Of a DNA stretch of 20,056 nucleotides, positions 6,229 to 14,281 are shown piece after piece (position 1 is the stretch's first letter; every line of letters begins with the position of its first letter). The translations under genes and the position numbers were made by a program. The stretch lies in assembly GCA_021767245.1 (NCBI GenBank), contig JAASTO010000025.1:1-20056 (forward strand), given 5' to 3'. The stretch comes from Balneolaceae bacterium (GTDB lineage: Bacteria > Bacteroidota > Rhodothermia > Balneolales > Balneolaceae). The notes beneath the pieces are model-generated. The model was not told the origin of the DNA and did not search any database. It was given only the letters and a program-made list of their open reading frames with translations.

Positions 6229-7728
6229 ATGGAAACATTCATATTAGCATTAGATCAGGGTACAACCAGCTCACGGGCCATGCTTTTCAATAAGAAAGGC
6301 GAGATCGTCTCAGTAGCTCAGAAAGAATTCCGGCAAATATATCCTAAGCCGGGTTGGGTAGAACACGATGCTCAGGAGATCTGGTCTTCACAGGCAGGGG
6401 TTGCAGCCGAGGCGGTGGCTTCAGCAGGTATTAACGGAAAAGCGCTTTCAGGGATTGGTATTACCAATCAGCGTGAAACCACGGTGGTTTGGGACCGGGA
6501 GTCCGGCAAGCCCATTTATAATGCGATCGTTTGGCAAGACAGACGTACCTCAGATTATTGTGACAGTTTAAAGGAAAACGGTCACGCCGAGATGATACAG
6601 GATAAAACAGGCCTTGTGATCGATTCTTATTTCTCAGGGACAAAAGTAAAATGGATCCTTGATAATGTTGAAGGCGCCCGTGAAAAAGCTGAACAGGGAA
6701 AACTGGCATTTGGGACCATCGACTCATGGCTGATCTGGAATTTCACACAAGGTGAACTTCATATCACCGATGTAACCAATGCATCCCGAACAATGCTTTT
6801 TAACATCAACACCATGGAATGGGATGAAGACCTACTGGAACTGATGGATATCCCGGCGAATATGTTACCGGAAGTACGGCAATCGAGCGAAGAATACGGG
6901 CGGACCAAAACCACACTTTTTGCAAGTAAGGTACCGATAGCAGGCATAGCCGGTGATCAGCAGGCCGCATTGTTTGGTCAGATGTGTACGGAACCCGGAA
7001 TGGTGAAAAACACCTACGGAACCGGATGTTTCATGCTTATGAATGTTGGGGATGAACCCATCAAATCTGAGAATAACCTTTTGACAACCGTTGCCTGGAA
7101 GATCAACGGTAAAACACAGTATGCTCTTGAAGGCTCTGTGTTTATTGGAGGAGCCGTTGTACAGTGGCTTAGGGATGAGATGAGCATAATACAAGAGTCT
7201 CAGGATATCGAATATTTTGCGAATAAAGTCGAGGATTCTGACGGTGTGTACTTAGTACCTGCTTTTGCCGGTCTTGGTGCTCCTCACTGGAAACAACATG
7301 CCCGCGGTATTATGGTTGGAATCACACGGGGAACAAATCGAGCCCATCTGGCACGAGCCGCTCAAGATTCCATAGCTTATCAGGTACTTGACCTGTTAAA
7401 TGCTATGAGAGCGGATGCCGGAATTGATGTGAAAGAGCTTCGTGTAGATGGGGGAGCGACCGTCAATGATACACTGATGCAGTTTCAAAGTGACCTGATT
7501 GAAGATGTGCCGGTGATAAGGCCTGTGATCACGGAAACAACAGCTCTTGGAGCCGCCTACCTTGCTGGATTAGCCGTCGGCTATTGGGATGATATCGAAG
7601 AGATCCGCAAGATGTGGCAGGTAGATAAAAAATTTGAGCAGAAAATGGATCCAGAAAAAGTGAAAGAGATCACTAAAGGATGGCAGCGAGCTGTTAATGC
7701 TGCAATAACCTGGGCCGACGACAGGTAG
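6229..7728 (+). CDS. glpK: Glycerol kinase
   Basis: This FGGY-family kinase phosphorylates glycerol with ATP to sn-glycerol-3-phosphate in the cytoplasm. The 499-residue length is standard. Visible active-site features are ALDQGTTSSR (7-16, with Asp9), TNQRET (79-84), WQDRR (102-106), SYFSGTK (133-139), and AGDQQAALFGQ with catalytic Asp243; the ATP side includes NTYGTGCFML and RVDGGATVND. Two allosteric inputs known elsewhere look absent. The loop YGRTKTTLFASKVPI (223-237) lacks the GGTR of the E. coli FBP-binding site, and it lacks the His that HPr phosphorylates in Gram-positive enzymes. It begins 18 bp after glpD, so co-transcription is very likely. An 8-bp stem starts at its stop codon. 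Confidence 0.97.
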   Translation: METFILALDQGTTSSRAMLFNKKGEIVSVAQKEFRQIYPKPGWVEHDAQEIWSSQAGVAAEAVASAGINGKALSGIGITNQRETTVVWDRESGKPIYNAIVWQDRRTSDYCDSLKENGHAEMIQDKTGLVIDSYFSGTKVKWILDNVEGAREKAEQGKLAFGTIDSWLIWNFTQGELHITDVTNASRTMLFNINTMEWDEDLLELMDIPANMLPEVRQSSEEYGRTKTTLFASKVPIAGIAGDQQAALFGQMCTEPGMVKNTYGTGCFMLMNVGDEPIKSENNLLTTVAWKINGKTQYALEGSVFIGGAVVQWLRDEMSIIQESQDIEYFANKVEDSDGVYLVPAFAGLGAPHWKQHARGIMVGITRGTNRAHLARAAQDSIAYQVLDLLNAMRADAGIDVKELRVDGGATVNDTLMQFQSDLIEDVPVIRPVITETTALGAAYLAGLAVGYWDDIEEIRKMWQVDKKFEQKMDPEKVKEITKGWQRAVNAAITWADDR

Positions 7729-7775
7729 TGCTGCATTACCAAACAAAGAACTAAACAGCTTACCGCAGCAGCACT
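7727..7775 (+). other. Inverted repeat across the glpK stop, possible attenuator or mRNA-processing hairpin
   Basis: AGTGCTGC (7727-7734) pairs perfectly with GCAGCACT (7768-7775) around a 33-nt loop. The left arm overlaps the glpK stop codon and the right arm is followed by only TT. The gap to glpF is 147 bp, unusually long for this operon, and also contains GTGTTGAACAC (7837-7847), an 11-bp palindrome. The hairpin may tune glpF expression relative to glpDK. The U-tract is too short for a full terminator. Confidence 0.35.
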
Positions 7776-7875
7776 TTAAGCGATCCGGTAGGTGAATTAT
7801 TCAAGTACATGTAGGAAAGTACTATCTAAACTGCATGTGTTGAACACAAAAATAAATACAAATGGAGAATTTATC

Positions 7876-8640
7876 ATGAGCCCGATTTTAGCAGAATTTA
7901 TTGGAACCACAATCTTACTACTGTTTGGTTGTGGAGTAGTTGCAAACGTGATTTTGAGTAAAACCAAGGGAAATGGCGGAGGCTGGATCGTCATCACTTG
8001 GGGATGGGGAATGGGGGTTTTTATAGCTGTTTATACCATGGGGCAATTCAGTGGAGCCCATATCAACCCAGCCGTAACCATAGGGCTGGCCACAGCCGGA
8101 TTATTTGAATGGGCAATGGTAGTACCCTATATACTAGCACAGGTAGCAGGCGGCTTCTTCGGTGGATTCCTGACCTGGCTGGCCTATAAGAAACATTTCG
8201 ACGCAACAGAAGATGCGGGTACGATCCTGGCCGTATTCTCAACAGCACCCGAAATCCGAAATTACGGTTCCAATTTTATAACGGAAACCATAGGTACATT
8301 CATTCTTGTCTTCGGTGTTTTCTTTTTGACCGATCCCGGGTTCATGGATTCAAATGGTCAGATTCTGAAATCCATCACCATAGGTGGACAAGAAGTTGGA
8401 TTTGGGCTTGGCTCATTGGCAGCACTGCCTGTGGGGTTGTTGGTTTTTGGAATTGGTCTGGCATTAGGTGGTCCTACAGGGTATGCCATTAATCCGGCTC
8501 GTGATCTTGGCCCAAGGCTGGCTCATGCCGTATTACCCATTCCGAATAAAGGAAACAATGACTGGGCTTATTCTTGGGTTCCAATAGCTGCACCGGCAGT
8601 TGGAGCTGTACTTGCAGCATTGGTATTCATGGTCCTTTGA
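7876..8640 (+). CDS. glpF: Glycerol uptake facilitator (aquaglyceroporin)
   Basis: This MIP-family inner-membrane channel admits glycerol by facilitated diffusion. The 254-residue protein has six predicted membrane segments and the two half-helix motifs SGAHINPAVT (Asn64-Ala66) and TGYAINPARDLGP (Asn206-Asp210). Asp directly after NPAR marks the glycerol-conducting subgroup. Aligning from the first NPA puts Trp44 at the position of E. coli GlpF Trp48; Tyr203 replaces Phe200 and Arg209 matches Arg206 in the selectivity filter. The start at 7876 is preceded by GGAG eight bases upstream, and the protein begins SPILAEFIGT as homologues do; a longer frame from 7792 lacks support. It follows glpK after 147 bp and precedes the porin gene by 47 bp. 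Confidence 0.95.
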   Translation: MSPILAEFIGTTILLLFGCGVVANVILSKTKGNGGGWIVITWGWGMGVFIAVYTMGQFSGAHINPAVTIGLATAGLFEWAMVVPYILAQVAGGFFGGFLTWLAYKKHFDATEDAGTILAVFSTAPEIRNYGSNFITETIGTFILVFGVFFLTDPGFMDSNGQILKSITIGGQEVGFGLGSLAALPVGLLVFGIGLALGGPTGYAINPARDLGPRLAHAVLPIPNKGNNDWAYSWVPIAAPAVGAVLAALVFMVL

Positions 8641-8687
8641 TCAGGAAATATTTATTTACCTAAAGAAAACTCAAAAAATAGAAGAAA

Positions 8688-9860
8688 ATGAATTCATCAA
8701 GACGAATAATACGTTCAAACATAGGCATATTATGTCTGATATTTTTAGTCATAATATTAAATCAACCCCTCATGGCACAGGGAGTACAATTTAAAAGTGA
8801 AAATGATTGGGCATTCACAGTCTCTGGGCAGCTGCCCGTGTTCATAGTAGCTTCAGAACATGAAAATTTTAACACTGATGGTTCTGCTCAGTTTGGAACA
8901 AGGATAATGTCCGGGTTCAATCCTGCAAATATCACGTTTTCGATAAAGGCTCCCGAAATGAATGGAATAAACGTGAAAGGAATTTTTCAGATCAATCACC
9001 ACCTTCAAGGCCCAAGTATCCAAAATGAGGGATTGTTTGAAGGACGTATTGCGGATATCCAATTGTCCGGAGAATTTGGCGACATCAACATTGGTAAGGG
9101 TTTCGGTATATTTAACAGCAGTTCCATTGCTGATGCCGGAAGTGGAATGGGCGTAGGCCGGTTTGGCGGACCGGATGCTGCCAATGCTACTTTGGGTAGA
9201 ATTGGGAGTGGTTACACCTACGCCAATTTCAATCCGAGAATAATCTATACCACTCCAGATTTTAGCGGATTTAGGATCAAAGCAGGTCTGATCAATCCTG
9301 AAAAACCGAGTGGAGCTTCAGGTCAGCAGATTCAGACGGCTACTCCCCGCCTGGAAGCGCAGGCAAATTATTTAATAGATCTTAATTCGGGCACCGTTGA
9401 CCTTTGGCTTGGAGGTATGTCGCAGGCCGTTGAAGTTGTGAGTGATGATTACAGCTATGATATCTCAGGTTGGGACCTGGGGGCGAGGTTGACGGCTAAA
9501 GATCTAAGAATAACCGGCGCTTACTCAGAAACACAGAGTGTGGGTGCCGATGGATTGATCGGGATCAGTTTAACAGGAACCGGTTTGGAACAAGCTGAAG
9601 TGAATGCTACTCAGTGGTATGGCGAAGTAACCTATGATCTGAATAGAGTAACCCTTGGCTTAAGTTATGGTGAGGGATCACAAGATGCAGCTACGACTGT
9701 GGTTGGAAGTTCACCGGATATCACCAACGAGCTACTCATGGTATTCAGTCGATATCATGTAACCGATAACCTCGTTTTACTGGGAGAGGTTCAGGATTTT
9801 GCATCAGATGCTCAAAATAATTATCAGGCATTGATCATTGGGATGCAGTTCAATTTCTAA
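8688..9860 (+). CDS. Outer-membrane porin-like beta-barrel protein within the glp operon
   Basis: The 390-residue protein has an N-terminal signal peptide (MNSSRRIIRS, then hydrophobic 11-26, QPLMA at 26-30). Many amphipathic strands with Gly/aromatic alternation follow, ending MQFNF with the C-terminal Phe recognised by the BAM machinery. Segments such as GEFGDINIGKGFGIF and GIFQINHHLQG resemble Gram-negative trimeric porins (Porin_4-type), where adjacent strands are joined by short turns. It would form a channel in the outer membrane. Its place between glpF and fbp, 47 bp after the first and 42 bp before the second, suggests a role in passage of glycerol or glycerophosphate compounds. That is inference from context; no substrate-determining residue can be named. 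The start is the ATG giving the intact signal peptide. Confidence 0.72.
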   Translation: MNSSRRIIRSNIGILCLIFLVIILNQPLMAQGVQFKSENDWAFTVSGQLPVFIVASEHENFNTDGSAQFGTRIMSGFNPANITFSIKAPEMNGINVKGIFQINHHLQGPSIQNEGLFEGRIADIQLSGEFGDINIGKGFGIFNSSSIADAGSGMGVGRFGGPDAANATLGRIGSGYTYANFNPRIIYTTPDFSGFRIKAGLINPEKPSGASGQQIQTATPRLEAQANYLIDLNSGTVDLWLGGMSQAVEVVSDDYSYDISGWDLGARLTAKDLRITGAYSETQSVGADGLIGISLTGTGLEQAEVNATQWYGEVTYDLNRVTLGLSYGEGSQDAATTVVGSSPDITNELLMVFSRYHVTDNLVLLGEVQDFASDAQNNYQALIIGMQFNF

Positions 9861-9902
9861 GTAACATGCATACTCAAAATTCACTCCGGAGTTAAAAAGA
9901 TT

Positions 9903-10892
9903 ATGAATAAACTAACAACTTTAGAAGAGTATATCATTCATGCCCAAAATAAGTTTCCCGGAGCGAGGGGTGAACTGTCTCAGCTTCTAAGAGATATAGC
10001 TCTGGCCGCGAAGATCATATCCCGTGAAGTTAATAAAGCCGGTATCACAAACATATTGGGAGTTGATGGGGTTATGAATGTACACGGAGAATCGGTTAAA
10101 AAACTGGATTTGTTTGCCAACGAACAACTTCAGTTAGCTCTTGAAAGATCCAACATAACATGCATGGTTATTTCAGAGGAAAACGAAGGCGTGGTGCGTT
10201 TAAGTGATGAATCCGGTAAATATATGGTGTACATGGATCCACTCGACGGATCTTCAAATATTGATATCAGTGCCACGATCGGGAGTATTTTCTCAATTTA
10301 TATGCGTCCGGATCATAAAAAGCAATTAACAGAAAATGATGCCCTGCAACCAGGTACAAAACAGGTTGCGGCAGGATATGTACTCTATGGCTCGAGCACG
10401 ATCCTGGCGTATACAACGGGCATGGGTGTACAGCTATTTACCCTAGATCCAAGTATTGGAGAATTTATCCTGTCAGAAAAAGAGGTCCAGATCCCGGAAG
10501 AAGGTAATATCTATAGCACAGACGAAGGCAGCTATATCTATTGGGATGAAGCACTAAAAAAATACGTGAAGTATTGTCAGACTTTCGACCCCGAAACTAA
10601 CAGGCCGTATAAGGCAAGGTATATCGGCTGTATGGCGGCTGATGTACACAGAACTTTACTGCAGGGCGGAATATTCATGTATCCGGATAGCAGCAAATAT
10701 CCGAATGGGAAACTTAGATTGATGTACGAATGCAATCCTCTGAGTTTCATTATTGAACAGGCCGGTGGGTTATCGTCAGATGGATGGAGACGGATCATGG
10801 AAATTGAACCGAATTCAATACACGAGTGTACGCCTGTGTATATCGGTTCAAAAAGCAATGTTGAAAAGCTTGAGGAATTCTTTCAGGCCTGA
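9903..10892 (+). CDS. fbp: Class I fructose-1,6-bisphosphatase
   Basis: It hydrolyses fructose-1,6-bisphosphate to fructose-6-phosphate, the committed gluconeogenic step, in the cytoplasm and with Mg2+. The 329-residue product has the class I metal-binding signature MDPLDGSSNID (111-121) preceded by SEENEG (91-96). It also has RYIGCMAADVHRTL (239-252) and the substrate-site motif GKLRLMYECNP (269-279) followed by SFIIEQAGG. Length fits the family (about 330). It is last in the glp operon, 42 bp after the porin gene, with GGAG about 12 bases before its ATG. The placement links glycerol-derived triose phosphate to hexose synthesis. In E. coli the unrelated class II enzyme GlpX occupies the comparable slot in glpFKX. 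A strong terminator follows. Confidence 0.96.
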   Translation: MNKLTTLEEYIIHAQNKFPGARGELSQLLRDIALAAKIISREVNKAGITNILGVDGVMNVHGESVKKLDLFANEQLQLALERSNITCMVISEENEGVVRLSDESGKYMVYMDPLDGSSNIDISATIGSIFSIYMRPDHKKQLTENDALQPGTKQVAAGYVLYGSSTILAYTTGMGVQLFTLDPSIGEFILSEKEVQIPEEGNIYSTDEGSYIYWDEALKKYVKYCQTFDPETNRPYKARYIGCMAADVHRTLLQGGIFMYPDSSKYPNGKLRLMYECNPLSFIIEQAGGLSSDGWRRIMEIEPNSIHECTPVYIGSKSNVEKLEEFFQA

Positions 10893-10907
10893 GAAAAGTA
10901 GAGAAAA

Positions 10908-10946
10908 TAAAAAAGCTCCCTCATGTTATTTGAAGGAGCTTTTAAA
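10908..10946. terminator. Strong bidirectional terminator after fbp
   Basis: A 9-bp stem, AAAAGCTCC (10911-10919) with GGAGCTTTT (10935-10943), loop 15 nt, is flanked by A-runs on the left and T-runs on the right. It sits between the convergent stops of fbp (10892) and the POT transporter (10967) and can serve both. Confidence 0.8.
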
Positions 10947-10966
10947 AGTTCTGTATTTAAGGATGT

Positions 10967-12646
10967 TTATTCAATATCCCCCATAAGCTTTCTGACGCCA
11001 GGTGCAGCAAGCAGGGCAACCACCCCACCACCACCGACAATAATGGCTACCATCTGGAATAAGCCTGCAGGGGCAAGACTCTCCAGCTGACCGGCCACAA
11101 GACCTGCCATTAGGTTACCCAAAGCAGCCGCCACAAACCAGATTCCCATCATCTGACTCACTCTGTTCTTAGGAGCTAACTTGGTCATGGATGAAAGTCC
11201 TACCGGAGATAAACAAAGCTCACCGGCTGTATGCAGGAAGTAGGTTACGATCAACCATGCCGGAGAAACCAAGTTTGTTGCAGAGGCATTGGCAGATCCC
11301 CAGGAGAGAACAAAGAAACCGGCTGCCAGGCCAAAAAGGCCTAACCCAAACTTAACGGGAATGGAAGGGTTGGCATTTCTGGATGCGAGCCAGGTCCACA
11401 TGAATCCAAAGATTGGGGCAAAGATCACAATAAAGGTTGGATTGATCAGCTGCAGGGTACTTGCAGGAATGATCCATCCGTCACCTATCTGACTGAATAC
11501 CCAATACAGAAAGCCGATCAGGCCAACGGCTGAGGCTACAAGGGCAAATTTTGCCATGCCCCAAAGGTCATCCCGTCTGAAGGCTTTTAGCACGTAGTAA
11601 CCGACAGGCAGTGCAATTATAAATGTAACCAATAGTGCTCCGTAACCGCTAAGAAATGAACTTGGTCCGGCAGCACGATTGGTAAGATCAGAGGCAAAAA
11701 GGTTCAGGGAAGAACCGGCTTGCTCAAAACCACTCCAGAAGAGGGCCGCTAAGATAAATAGCCAGAAGATCACACCTAAGCGTTTCTTTTCTTCTGTATT
11801 ATGGCCTCCGAAAAAGATGATGTATCCAAAAAATAAAAGAGTGATGATCACAGCCACGATGCCAAGATTCTGAGCCAGGGCATCAAGAGCAACATCAATG
11901 GCTCCGGAACTTTGAAGGAATCCAAATACCACCACGATAGCTATAAAAATGGAGGAAACCGTGTAGAAGATCTTGCTTTTTCTGCTGACCTGTTCTTCTG
12001 TGAAGGTATCATCCAGTTCACCGGCCCCTTGCAAGTATTTATCTCCAATTTTATAGGAGATCAATCCAAGGACCATGCCAAATCCGGCCAGAGAGAATCC
12101 GTAGTGCCAGTTGTATCCTTCACCAAGCAAGCCACAAAGCAGTGGCCCGAGAATGGCACCAAGGTTGATACCCATGTAGAAAATGGAGAAACCGGCATCG
12201 CGACGGGCACCACCTTCAGGGTAAATATCACCCACCATAGAACTCACGTTGGGTTTCAGTAAACCGGTACCGATCACGATCAGCGCCAGGCCGATAAAGA
12301 AGAATGTGGTTGTGGGGATGGCCATGCTGAAGTGTCCGGCGGCAATGATACAACCACCTACAAATACCGCTTTTTTCTGTCCCCAGATGTTATCGGCAAC
12401 CCAGCCTCCCGGCAGTGACAGTACATACACAAAAAAGGTGTAGATACCGTAAATAGCTGTAGCTTCACCCACACTGAAACCGAGACCGGGATTATCACCC
12501 AGGGCTTCAGCGGTCATGAAAAGTACAAGAAGGGCGCGCATCCCGTAATAACTGAAGCGTTCCCATAATTCAGTAAAAAATAAGGTCGAAAGTCCGCGCG
12601 GATGACCGAAGAAGTCATTAGCGGTGGCGGCATTACCGTTTGCCAT
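10967..12646 (-). CDS. POT-family (PTR2) proton-coupled oligopeptide transporter
   Basis: This inner-membrane transporter takes up di- and tripeptides with protons. The 559-residue protein shows the POT signatures: ELWERFSYYGMRALL (26-40), which contains the ExxER proton-coupling motif (Glu26, Glu29, Arg30); GGWVADNIWGQKKAV (80-94); GTGLLKPNVSS (126-136) with the conserved Lys131; and FYMGINLGA (156-164), the PTR2 second signature. There are 12 to 14 hydrophobic segments. Length fits bacterial POT proteins with two extra helices. It is transcribed towards the glp terminator and diverges from hutH across 137 bp. A peptide importer beside a peptidase and histidine lyase supports use of protein-derived carbon and nitrogen. 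The start gives MANGNAATANDFFGHPRGLS, a normal POT N-terminus. Confidence 0.92.
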   Translation of the reverse strand: MANGNAATANDFFGHPRGLSTLFFTELWERFSYYGMRALLVLFMTAEALGDNPGLGFSVGEATAIYGIYTFFVYVLSLPGGWVADNIWGQKKAVFVGGCIIAAGHFSMAIPTTTFFFIGLALIVIGTGLLKPNVSSMVGDIYPEGGARRDAGFSIFYMGINLGAILGPLLCGLLGEGYNWHYGFSLAGFGMVLGLISYKIGDKYLQGAGELDDTFTEEQVSRKSKIFYTVSSIFIAIVVVFGFLQSSGAIDVALDALAQNLGIVAVIITLLFFGYIIFFGGHNTEEKKRLGVIFWLFILAALFWSGFEQAGSSLNLFASDLTNRAAGPSSFLSGYGALLVTFIIALPVGYYVLKAFRRDDLWGMAKFALVASAVGLIGFLYWVFSQIGDGWIIPASTLQLINPTFIVIFAPIFGFMWTWLASRNANPSIPVKFGLGLFGLAAGFFVLSWGSANASATNLVSPAWLIVTYFLHTAGELCLSPVGLSSMTKLAPKNRVSQMMGIWFVAAALGNLMAGLVAGQLESLAPAGLFQMVAIIVGGGGVVALLAAPGVRKLMGDIE

Positions 12647-12734
12647 AATGCTTATAAGTTGGTTAAGATTTAAAAAGATTTAGAGTGTCCGATGATACTT
12701 AAACAGGAAGTGGGTTGCAAGAAAGGATTGAATT

Positions 12735-12762
12735 CCATGAAGGTTCTGACGACCTTCAATGG
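12735..12762 (+). promoter_or_regulatory. Hairpin in the hutH leader
   Basis: CCATGAAGGT (12735-12744) pairs with ACCTTCAATGG (12752-12762) with one bulged A, giving a 10-bp stem and a 7-nt loop 21 bp before the hutH start. In the 137-bp divergent gap between the POT gene and hutH it is the only clear structure. It could be an operator palindrome or an RNA leader hairpin. Confidence 0.35.
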
Positions 12763-12783
12763 CAAAATAAATAAAGGGAAATC

Positions 12784-14271
12784 ATGATAGATATCGGCAT
12801 TCGATCGCTTTATAAAGATCTCGAGAAATCAATAAACGAACTCAAAAAAGATGCGGGGACAGTTCAGCGTTCCCGAAAGGTCGTTGAAGATGCACTGAAA
12901 AAAGATGAGGCCTTTTACGGTATCAACACTGGATTCGGGATACTCGCCAACAAACGCATAAGTGGTGATCAGCTAAAACAACTTCAAAGAAACCTGATAT
13001 TGTCACATTCTGTGGGCACCGGCGACCTAATCCCAAAAGAGATATCGAGACTGATGCTGATGCTAAAGATCCATGCATTGGGGATCGGTTATTCAGGTAT
13101 CTCTATGGAAACCTTCAAACGGCTTGTTTACTTCATCGACCATGACCTGATTCCCGTTGTTCCTGAAAAGGGCAGTGTCGGGGCTTCGGGTGACCTTGCC
13201 CCGCTATCACATATGTCGCTGCCTCTTCTGGGTTTTGGGTTATTCTGGAATGAGGACGGAACCGATACGATCCCTGCCGATGAAGTATTGAAAAAGCATA
13301 ACCTTGAACCCATCGATTTGCAGGCAAAAGACGGTTTATCTCTGATAAACGGGACCCAACTGATGAGTTCTTATGGAGCTTATGTATTGGAAAAGACCCT
13401 TCATTTGTTAAAAGTGGCAGATTTGTTGGGTGCTATGAGCCTTGAAGCTCTTCAGGGCAGCATCAAACCCTTTGATAAACGCATACATGAAATTCGCCCA
13501 CACAATGGTCAGCAAACGGTAGCGGCCAATGTGCGCCATCTTCTGGAAAAAAGTGAGATCCTGGAATCTCACAGAAATTGCGGTAAGGTACAGGATCCCT
13601 ATTCCCTCCGATGCATTCCGCAGGTGCATGGAGCCAGCCGGGATTCTATCGAGCATTGTGTGAGAGTGGTGGAAACAGAGATCAATTCTGTGACGGATAA
13701 TCCCCTGGTATTTCAGGATGGGGATATCATATCAGGAGGAAATTTTCATGGTCAGCCACTTGCTCTCGTTTTGGATTTTGCAGCCATTGCACTGGCTGAA
13801 CTTGCCAGTATTTCTGAAAGGAGAACCTACCTGATGCTGGAGGGACATGATGGATTGCCGGAATTACTGATGGAGGAAACCGGTATCAACTCCGGTTTTA
13901 TGATCCCGCAATACACAGCGGCAGCACTGGTTTCAGAAAACAAGGTACTGTGCCACCCGGCTTCTGTAGATTCCATCCCCACCAGCCTTGGGCAGGAGGA
14001 TCATGTGAGCATGGGAAGTATTGGTGCTTTGAAACTGCTGAACGTATATAAAAATGTCGAGCAGGTATTGGCCATTGAGCTGTTCACCGCTGCACAGGCC
14101 CTGGATTTCAGAAAACCGCTAAAACCGGGCGCAGGGATAGAAAAAGCGCATCAATATATTCGTGAGCACATCGCCCATGCAGATGAAGATCATTTCTTTA
14201 AGGATGAGATCAATCAGGCGGTAGAATTATTGAGTGATCCGTCGTTGATCCATGACCTGGACCTGAAATAA
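12784..14271 (+). CDS. hutH: Histidine ammonia-lyase
   Basis: HutH deaminates L-histidine to urocanate and ammonia, the first step of histidine catabolism, in the cytoplasm. The 495-residue protein has the MIO-forming Ala-Ser-Gly triad (134-136) in GSVGASGDLAPLSH, the tyrosine-containing FYGINTGFG (44-52), LSHSVG (73-78), QDPYSLRCIPQVHG, and SIPTSLGQEDHVSMG. The Glu in QED at the last site is characteristic of histidine lyases rather than phenylalanine or tyrosine lyases, which have Gln. Length is typical (about 500). It is followed after 10 bp by an MFS transporter, so the pair is probably co-transcribed. No hutU, hutI or hutG is in the window, so downstream steps must be encoded elsewhere or the urocanate goes elsewhere. 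Confidence 0.95.
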   Translation: MIDIGIRSLYKDLEKSINELKKDAGTVQRSRKVVEDALKKDEAFYGINTGFGILANKRISGDQLKQLQRNLILSHSVGTGDLIPKEISRLMLMLKIHALGIGYSGISMETFKRLVYFIDHDLIPVVPEKGSVGASGDLAPLSHMSLPLLGFGLFWNEDGTDTIPADEVLKKHNLEPIDLQAKDGLSLINGTQLMSSYGAYVLEKTLHLLKVADLLGAMSLEALQGSIKPFDKRIHEIRPHNGQQTVAANVRHLLEKSEILESHRNCGKVQDPYSLRCIPQVHGASRDSIEHCVRVVETEINSVTDNPLVFQDGDIISGGNFHGQPLALVLDFAAIALAELASISERRTYLMLEGHDGLPELLMEETGINSGFMIPQYTAAALVSENKVLCHPASVDSIPTSLGQEDHVSMGSIGALKLLNVYKNVEQVLAIELFTAAQALDFRKPLKPGAGIEKAHQYIREHIAHADEDHFFKDEINQAVELLSDPSLIHDLDLK

Positions 14272-14281
14272 TTCATATCAG

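Noticed and set aside
11912..12262. Plus-strand 116-codon open frame within the POT gene.
   Set aside because: Antisense shadow of a well-conserved transporter reading frame.
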